Part shown: positions 37,368-41,813 of the stretch, one piece after another | How the letters are laid out: the number at the start of each line of letters is the position of its first letter | How positions within the stretch are numbered: the first letter of the stretch is position 1 | NCBI RefSeq assembly: GCF_024189295.1 | Contig: NZ_JAIZEN010000023.1 | Span: 1-41,813 of the forward strand | Direction of reading: 5' to 3' | Source of the DNA: Halobacillus sp. A1 | GTDB lineage: Bacteria; Bacillota; Bacilli; Bacillales; Halobacillaceae | DNA length: 41,813 nucleotides | Notes under the pieces: generated by a model | Databases searched by the model: none | What the model was told of the DNA's origin: nothing | The model's input: only the letters and a program-made list of their open reading frames with translations | Made by a program: the position numbers and the translations under genes

Positions 37368-37687
37368 GACATATCCTCCGACGTTTTCATAATCATTTCG
37401 TTGACGCTCTTCCATTGAGACAGTTTCTGGTCCAGAACGGTAAGCCCTTCCTCTGTGATTTTGTAATATTTTCTTCGGCCGCTGGGCGTCTCGGTCCAAT
37501 AGGAGGTCAGCCATTCTTTCTTTTCCAACCGCTTCAAAGCAGGATAGAGTGTTCCTTCACTCATGTTATACAGATTGTTACTTTGCTCTTTTAATTTTTT
37601 TACGATTTCATAGCCATACCTATCCTGCTTAGACAGAGAAGTGAGCATAAGAATATCAATGCTGCCTTTCATGATTTCTCGGTCCAT
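37364..37687 (-). CDS. PadR-family regulator
   Basis: 107 aa, one winged-helix domain of the PadR-s1 type: IMKGSIDILMLTSLSKQDRYGYEIVKKLKEQ, NMSEGTLYPALKRLEKKEWLTSYW, GRRKYYKITEEGLTVL. AGGATG before the ATG. It heads the operon; an inverted repeat overlies its promoter, as expected for self-repression. Inducer unknown. Confidence 0.9.
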   Translation of the reverse strand: MDREIMKGSIDILMLTSLSKQDRYGYEIVKKLKEQSNNLYNMSEGTLYPALKRLEKKEWLTSYWTETPSGRRKYYKITEEGLTVLDQKLSQWKSVNEMIMKTSEDMS

Positions 37688-37720
37688 AGTTTCACATCCT
37701 AACCATTATTTGCATCTATC

Positions 37721-37749
37721 ATTGTATAACGATGTACAACGTATGACAA
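37721..37749 (-). promoter_or_regulatory. PadR operon promoter with dyad
   Basis: On the minus strand TTGTCA (37744-37749) and TACAAT (37721-37726) are 17 bases apart. TTGTA and TACAA (37722-37739) form an inverted repeat that overlaps the -10 and the spacer, a likely PadR operator. Confidence 0.7.
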
Positions 37750-37848
37750 GGGTAATGGAATATTATGGTGAAAATAATTATAATTGAAACTTTCTTCGCT
37801 GGCCAAGCGTATTAATAGGCACAAAACCAATCAGGGAGGAGAACCCCT

Positions 37849-38043
37849 ATGAGCGAATGGTGGAAAAGCAAAAAGGAAGTCTTGAGAAGGAAGAAGAGGG
37901 ATGACGGCCGCTTCTATATTGTAGATTTCATGATTGAACTCCTGATTTATATTCCAGAGCTGCTGTTTCTCCCGATACGATTGATTATTCTTTTGGGGAG
38001 AGCTATACCAAAAGTGATTATTCATATTTTTGACCTGGTGTAA
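37849..38043 (+). CDS. Small amphipathic/membrane protein, 64 aa
   Basis: Strongly basic N-terminus (MSEWWKSKKEVLRRKKRDDGR) followed by a hydrophobic stretch IVDFMIELLIYIPELLFLPIRLIILLGRAI. Unrecognised. GGGAGGAG precedes the ATG. It lies just before fosB on the same strand. Confidence 0.6.
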   Translation: MSEWWKSKKEVLRRKKRDDGRFYIVDFMIELLIYIPELLFLPIRLIILLGRAIPKVIIHIFDLV

Positions 38044-38091
38044 TGTTGTGGTGAAGCTGATTTTGATGAACGACTGAGGAGGGGAGCGGTT

Positions 38092-38517
38092 ATGTCTGTG
38101 AAAGGTTTGAACCATCTGCTGTTTTCCGTTTCTGATTTAGACACGTCTGTCCAATTTTACGAACAGGTATTTGAGGCGAAGCTTTTAGTCAAAGGGAAAA
38201 CGACGGCTTACTTTGATGTAAACGGCCTCTGGCTTGCTTTGAATGAAGAAAAAGATATTCCGCGAAGCGACATCCATCACTCGTATACTCATACAGCTTT
38301 TTCTATAGATGAAAAAGATTACGTGGAGGTCTATGAAAGGTTAAGAAAGTTAAATGTACATATTCTTTCAGGACGTCCAAGAGTGGATGCGGATAAACGG
38401 TCGATTTATTTTACCGATCCGGACGGGCATAAGTTTGAATTTCATACCGGTTCTTTGCAGGATCGAATGGATTACTATAGAAGTGATAAACGTCATATGG
38501 AGTTTTTCGATGAATGA
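38092..38517 (+). CDS. fosB: Metallothiol transferase FosB-type (fosfomycin resistance)
   Basis: 141 aa, vicinal-oxygen-chelate fold. NHLLFSVSDLDTSVQFYE (His8), SYTHTAFSI (His67) and DPDGHKFEFHTGSLQDRMDYYR (Glu116) supply the metal ligands and the C-terminal signature of FosB, which adds bacillithiol to fosfomycin with Mg2+/Mn2+. Length matches B. subtilis and Staphylococcus FosB. GAGGAGGGGAG precedes ATG 38092. Followed by a terminator, so separate from the ars cluster. Confidence 0.9.
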   Translation: MSVKGLNHLLFSVSDLDTSVQFYEQVFEAKLLVKGKTTAYFDVNGLWLALNEEKDIPRSDIHHSYTHTAFSIDEKDYVEVYERLRKLNVHILSGRPRVDADKRSIYFTDPDGHKFEFHTGSLQDRMDYYRSDKRHMEFFDE

Positions 38518-38547
38518 AGGGCTGAAGGGAAGGTGTTTAACGTGGGG

Positions 38548-38574
38548 AGCGCTCTAATCCAGGGGCGCTTTTTT
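38548..38574 (+). terminator. Terminator of fosB
   Basis: AGCGCTC pairs with GGGCGCT (one G-U) around seven bases, then six T. It separates fosB from the arsenic operon promoter. Confidence 0.75.
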
Positions 38575-38617
38575 ATTTGTACCTATATTATCCTAGTGTA
38601 AATTTTGTGGATAACCA

Positions 38618-38647
38618 TTGAATTATATAACCAAAGACTTATATAAT
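38618..38647 (+). promoter_or_regulatory. ars operon promoter with ArsR-type dyad
   Basis: TTGAAT (38618-38623) and TATAAT (38642-38647) are 18 bases apart. ATTATATAA (38622-38630) and TTATATAAT (38639-38647) form a perfect inverted repeat with eight bases between them, covering the spacer and -10 as in other Gram-positive ArsR operators. Confidence 0.78.
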
Positions 38648-38704
38648 GGATGGAGAAGAAACTGGTTCATAAATGATAGACCGCTTGTAAACGGAGGGGA
38701 AGCC

Positions 38705-39055
38705 ATGACGGCAGTTACAGTAAAACAGGATACCGCTTCAACTGTACAGTGCATGAAAGCGATGAGCGATCCTACAAGGCTTTTAATTATGAAACTGGTG
38801 CAGAAGAAAGCGTACTGTGTATGCCAGTTTGTCGATATGTTTGAAATGAGTCAGCCTGCCATCAGCCAGCATTTACGCAAGTTGAAAATGGCTGGTCTGG
38901 TTCGAGAGGAAAGACGCGGGCAGTGGAGATTTTTCTCCATGAACGATGAGTTCGGTGCGCATGATCTCGTCTTATCCATACTTAATCAATTAGATGATGA
39001 AGATGAAACTTTACGAGCTATCCAATCGAAGGAGACAGCTGTTTCGTGTGATTGA
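38705..39055 (+). CDS. arsR: Arsenic-responsive ArsR repressor
   Basis: 116 aa. AMSDPTRLLIMKLVQKKAYCVCQFVDMFEMSQPAISQHLRKLKMAGLV contains the winged helix with the arsenite-binding CVC pair (Cys38, Cys40) in the alpha-3 region, as in ELCVCDL of classical ArsR. The tail adds Cys115. The frame extends upstream, but GGAGGGGAAGCC marks ATG 38705 as the start. First gene of a four-gene unit and presumably bound to the dyad upstream. Confidence 0.9.
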   Translation: MTAVTVKQDTASTVQCMKAMSDPTRLLIMKLVQKKAYCVCQFVDMFEMSQPAISQHLRKLKMAGLVREERRGQWRFFSMNDEFGAHDLVLSILNQLDDEDETLRAIQSKETAVSCD

Positions 39056-39084
39056 GCTGCATCTTAAGGAAAGGAGCGTTTACT

Positions 39085-39444
39085 ATGAAAAAAGTACAAA
39101 TCTATGATCCGGCGATGTGCTGTCCGACAGGAGTGTGCGGCCCCGGGGTGGACCCTGATTTAACTCGCCTCGCTACAGTCCTTCATTCCCTTGAGAAGAA
39201 AGGATTTGTAGTGGAACGGTACAATCTGGCTAATGAGCCCGGAGCATTTACGGAAAACAAGGTCATAAATGATCTGCTGCATCAGTCAGGAACAGAAGCT
39301 TTGCCAGCGGTACTCGTTGATGGAAATATTGTGAAAGAAGGACAATACCCAACGAATGAAGAATTTGCGGAATGGTTTGAAATAGAGGCTTCCGCTTTGG
39401 AAGAGAAGAAGCCGGAAACTCCATTGAATTTTACAAAATTATAA
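39085..39444 (+). CDS. arsD: ArsD arsenic metallochaperone
   Basis: 119 aa, thioredoxin-like fold. VQIYDPAMCCPTGVCGPGVDP carries Cys12, Cys13 and Cys18, the arsenite-binding trio of ArsD, and TEALPAVLVDGNIVKEGQYPTNEEFAEWF is typical of the family. ArsD normally hands As(III) to the ArsA pump ATPase, but no arsA follows here. AAGGAGCG precedes ATG 39085, preferred to the upstream start that overlaps arsR. Confidence 0.9.
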   Translation: MKKVQIYDPAMCCPTGVCGPGVDPDLTRLATVLHSLEKKGFVVERYNLANEPGAFTENKVINDLLHQSGTEALPAVLVDGNIVKEGQYPTNEEFAEWFEIEASALEEKKPETPLNFTKL

Positions 39445-39468
39445 AGATAAGACGGAGGAGAAATGAAC

Positions 39469-39741
39469 ATGAACATTACGGAAGAAGCGAAAAATGTATT
39501 GACGGAAGCTATGAATGAACAGAAGGCAGAAAATATTCGTTTTTATTTTGCTGGACAAGGGTGCTGCGGGCCGCAAATGGGATTGTCTATGGATGCCCCG
39601 GAGGAATCCGATCAGGTAGAAACGATTAATGATATTCAAGTAGCAATGGATGCACGTGTTGTGGATATGGTCAAAGAGGTTACACTGGACCATCAGGACG
39701 GCGGTTTAGTACTGGCTGGTTTACCTGAACAGAACTGTTAA
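39469..39741 (+). CDS. IscA/HesB-like small protein of the ars cluster
   Basis: 90 aa. ITEEAKNVLTEAMNEQKAENIRFYFAGQGCCGPQMGLSMDAPEESDQVETINDIQVAMDARV resembles the HesB/IscA fold, but the CxC end of Fe-S-type IscA is changed (a single Cys92 remains) and the Cys pair is in GCCGP. Perhaps a thiol protein handling arsenic or iron-sulfur clusters (inference). ATG 39469 is eight bases after GGAGGAG; ATG 39463 is close. Lies between arsD and the CoA-disulfide reductase. Confidence 0.75.
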   Translation: MNITEEAKNVLTEAMNEQKAENIRFYFAGQGCCGPQMGLSMDAPEESDQVETINDIQVAMDARVVDMVKEVTLDHQDGGLVLAGLPEQNC

Positions 39742-39783
39742 TGTATATACACTTTTAAGACATCAAGGCTGGAGGCTCACACA

Positions 39784-41427
39784 ATGAAAATTCTCATAAT
39801 CGGTTCAGTAGCTGCTGGAACTTCGGTGGCTGCAAAAGCCCGCAGGAATGATGAAGAGGCAGAGATCACGTTGTACAATGCAGATTACGATATTTCCTAT
39901 TCAATCTGCGGCATCCCGTATTTCCTGGGCGGGGAAGTTGAAGATCTAAACACTCTCACTCCTCGGAACGCTGCGTGGTTTAAAAAGCGGTACAATGTAG
40001 ATATCTTTACCCGTCATAAAGTGACGAATATTGATCACGAACATAAAAAGGTGACGGTAGAAAACCTGGACACCGGAGACAGGAAAGAAGAAAGCTACGA
40101 TAAACTCGTGCTGGCCACCGGTGCTGAACCACTGACACCACCGATTCCAGGTGTCGATCTTGATCACGTCTTCCACGTACGGACCATTCAACATGCAGCG
40201 GCTATTCATGATTACATGGAAAGCAGCCAGCCTAAGAAAGCTGTCATTGTCGGGGCTGGTTTTATCGGCCTTGAGATGGCAGAGCAGCTTAAACGTAAAG
40301 GGTTGGACGTCACACTCGTGCAAATGAGTGATCAAGTGATGCCGCATCTCGATAAAGATATTGCGGCCCGCGTGGAAAAAGAGCTGAAGGCTCAGAATGT
40401 GGAGCTGTTCCTGAATGAGGCAGCGAGTGAAATTACAGAGCACAGTGTCAAAACTCAGTCAGGAAAAGAAATAGAGGCCGATATCGTATGTTTGGCCATC
40501 GGTGTACGTCCGAACACTCAGATAGCTAAAGACGCAGGAGTGGAAACTGGATCAACCGGAGCTATTGCTGTAAATGCAAAAATGCAAACGAATCTCCCTG
40601 ATGTTTATGCCGTCGGTGACGTCGCTGAAAGCTTCTCCCTTATTACGGAACAGCCGATTTACCGCCCGTTAGGTTCGACAGCGAATAAGATGGGACGAAT
40701 CGCAGGAGACGTTATGACGGGAGGAGAGCTTGAGCACCGGGGTATTTTAGGTACAGGCATCCTGCGTGTATTTCAATTGGATGTCGGCCAAACGGGATTA
40801 AGTGAGAAAGAGGCTTTGGATCACGGATACGACGTAGAAGTATTACACAATATCAAACCTGCCAGCGCGGATTATTTAGGCGGCAGAGAAATGATCATTA
40901 AAGCGATAGCTGACCGCAGGACTGGCCGCGTATTAGGTGTACAGGCAGTCGGGCAGCATGGGGTGGATAAGCGAATCGATGTTTTTGCTACGGCTATGAC
41001 CTTCAAAGCAAAAGCGGAGGATTTGTTTCACTTAGATTTAGCTTATGCCCCGCCATTCAGTACCACAAAGGACCCTGTCATGTATACGGGGATGGCTCTT
41101 CATAACGCTATAATGAAGAAAAACAAACTGATGACTCCTGGACAGCTGGTCGAACGAATCGAACGAGGGGAAAACCTTCAGATCATCGATACCCGATCGC
41201 CTAAACAGCATGAAAAGTCCAATGTAACTGGAGCAGTGAACATACCTTTAGGTGAGCTGCGGGAGAAAGCGGATCAATTCCAGAGCGATCTGCCTACCGT
41301 TACGTATTGCAACAAAGGGGTAACGGGAAACGCCGCTCAAAATGTGCTGCAAAATAAAGGGTTCAAAGAAGTGTATAACTTGTCGGGCGGTAATAAAAAT
41401 TACCAAGAATATCTCGCTTCGAAATAA
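39784..41427 (+). CDS. CoA-disulfide reductase with C-terminal rhodanese domain
   Basis: 547 aa. FAD/NAD(P) pyridine nucleotide-disulfide oxidoreductase: ILIIGSVAAGTSVAAKARR, single active-site Cys42 in SYSICGIPYFLGG (the CoADR signature), AVIVGAGFIGLEMAEQL (NAD(P)-binding), TNLPDVYAVGDVAE. The last ~95 residues are a rhodanese domain, IIDTRSPKQHEKSNVTGAVNIPLGEL with catalytic Cys509 in TYCNKGVTG. CoADR-Rhd proteins reduce disulfides or polysulfides; beside ArsR/ArsD it may supply thiol reducing power under arsenic stress. RBS GGCTGGAGGCTC precedes the ATG. Confidence 0.9.
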   Translation: MKILIIGSVAAGTSVAAKARRNDEEAEITLYNADYDISYSICGIPYFLGGEVEDLNTLTPRNAAWFKKRYNVDIFTRHKVTNIDHEHKKVTVENLDTGDRKEESYDKLVLATGAEPLTPPIPGVDLDHVFHVRTIQHAAAIHDYMESSQPKKAVIVGAGFIGLEMAEQLKRKGLDVTLVQMSDQVMPHLDKDIAARVEKELKAQNVELFLNEAASEITEHSVKTQSGKEIEADIVCLAIGVRPNTQIAKDAGVETGSTGAIAVNAKMQTNLPDVYAVGDVAESFSLITEQPIYRPLGSTANKMGRIAGDVMTGGELEHRGILGTGILRVFQLDVGQTGLSEKEALDHGYDVEVLHNIKPASADYLGGREMIIKAIADRRTGRVLGVQAVGQHGVDKRIDVFATAMTFKAKAEDLFHLDLAYAPPFSTTKDPVMYTGMALHNAIMKKNKLMTPGQLVERIERGENLQIIDTRSPKQHEKSNVTGAVNIPLGELREKADQFQSDLPTVTYCNKGVTGNAAQNVLQNKGFKEVYNLSGGNKNYQEYLASK

Positions 41428-41430
41428 ATG

Positions 41431-41467
41431 AAAACACAGAAAACAATTTGTTTTTCTGTGTTTTTTT
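41431..41467 (+). terminator. Terminator of the ars cluster
   Basis: AAAACACAGAAAACA pairs with TGTTTTTCTGTGTTTT around a few bases, followed by TTTTT. It ends the arsR-arsD-IscA-like-CoADR unit. Confidence 0.75.
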
Positions 41468-41520
41468 ATGTGTTGACTATGTTAAAGTTCCGTGTTGCTC
41501 TTCATATAAGCTCCCTTTAG

Positions 41521-41692
41521 TTAAAGACTCAGTTTCGAGATATTCGCGCTGTTTCCGTTACGTTTGATAGCGTTTGGAGGTCCGGGAAATCACTCGCTTT
41601 CCGTGGGAGCGCGGTAAGCCTCCTCGGACGTTCCGTCCTGCGGGGTCTCACCAAGCACTCTTTTCCCACAGGAGTCTCGCAATTTCCCCATA
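41521..41692. repeat. Long palindromic intergenic repeat, copy 2
   Basis: Begins TTAAAGACTCAGTTTCGAGA (a copy of the short dispersed motif), then the core from 41578 (TCCGGGAAATCACTCGC) to CAATTTCCC near 41690, closely matching copy 1 at 27736-27854 but with a decayed right end (CCCCATAGCC instead of the perfect inverted end). Located just downstream of the ars terminator. Confidence 0.85.
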
Positions 41693-41776
41693 GCCGTCAA
41701 GCTAAGCTAAACGATTTTGTTTTCCCTTCTCTAAACGTTATCCTTCTAGAAGAAATTTCTAAGGAAGGATGATTTT

Positions 41777-41813
41777 ATGGTTTTCGATAAACAAATCAAA
41801 GCGATGTCCCAAG
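41777..41813 (+). CDS. Start of an unidentified gene (truncated by window end)
   Basis: ATG 41777 follows AAGGAAGGATG and opens a frame MVFDKQIKAMSQ that runs off the window. Too short to identify. Confidence 0.45.
   Translation, partial: MVFDKQIKAMSQ

Noticed and set aside
39946-40443. Minus-strand reading frame of 165 codons
   Set aside because: Lies entirely inside the CoA-disulfide reductase gene on the other strand; composition is that of a shadow frame.
1-41813. tRNA, rRNA, CRISPR array, prophage or integron
   Set aside because: No cloverleaf-like conserved arms, no regularly spaced repeats, and no integrase or phage genes were found on reading both strands.

Overview
The window looks like a chromosomal accessory or intergenic-rich stretch from a low-GC, Gram-positive Bacillaceae bacterium, probably a moderately halophilic genus such as Halobacillus or a relative (inference). 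Support comes from strong GGAGG ribosome binding sites with many GTG/TTG starts, YrzI-family micro-genes, a bacillithiol-type FosB, an ArsR/ArsD arsenic cluster, paired Ebr-type SMR pumps, a broken C30-carotenoid acyltransferase (crtO-like), and a ~170-bp palindromic repeat of a kind common in these genera. I saw no rRNA, tRNA, CRISPR array, prophage or intact insertion sequence.

Layout. 0.1-8.2 kb: a HAD phosphatase apparently starting at ATT, small orphan proteins, a paired SMR efflux operon, a two-gene Gfo/Idh/MocA oxidoreductase operon, a PNPOx-like flavoprotein, a methyltransferase, then a compact unit of a 22-codon leader ORF, three tandem intrinsic terminators and three micro-genes (two YrzI-like, one with a Glu-Lys motif like known Rae1 targets). 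8.2-12 kb: an SDR dehydrogenase with a possibly masked ribosome binding site, a rifampin ADP-ribosyltransferase (Arr), a LysM/Gmad2 protein and a DUF4397 protein. 12-15.3 kb: small singletons (NTF2-like, ASCH, P-loop kinase), three adjacent tiny membrane proteins and several short dispersed repeats. 15.4-21 kb: two ABC exporters; the second lies beside a regulator made of a degenerate, ATPase-dead ABC domain fused to a LytTR DNA-binding domain, with a textbook 21-bp-period LytTR-like site before the transporter promoter. 21.2-22 kb: a deletion scar joining a crtO-like remnant to a 5'-truncated acetyltransferase.

22-29.7 kb: an FNR-type flavoreductase, an autoregulated ArsR-SRPBCC pair, a DHFR-like protein, a GNAT acetyltransferase, and a two-gene exopolysaccharide-like module (membrane protein with degenerate GGDEF plus GT2 glycosyltransferase, resembling B. 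subtilis YdaK/YdaM). 29.8-31.9 kb: a GntR-ABC operon (YtrA/YtrB-like) under a 52-bp near-perfect palindrome. 32-37.7 kb: a soluble PAS chemoreceptor, an RDD protein, a MerR/TipAS-type regulator with a divergent 19-bp-spacer promoter driving a membrane protein, and a PadR-led operon. 37.8-41.8 kb: FosB, then arsR-arsD-(IscA-like)-CoA-disulfide reductase/rhodanese with no arsA or arsenite pump in the window, a second copy of the long repeat and the start of a further gene.

The recurring theme is small, self-contained stress or drug-response modules, each with its own one-component regulator (ArsR twice, GntR, MerR, PadR, LytTR) and a readable operator. The most novel-looking items are the pseudo-ABC-LytTR regulator with its target site, and the leader/tandem-terminator/YrzI micro-gene unit. 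All functional calls rest on reading motifs by eye; no database search was run.
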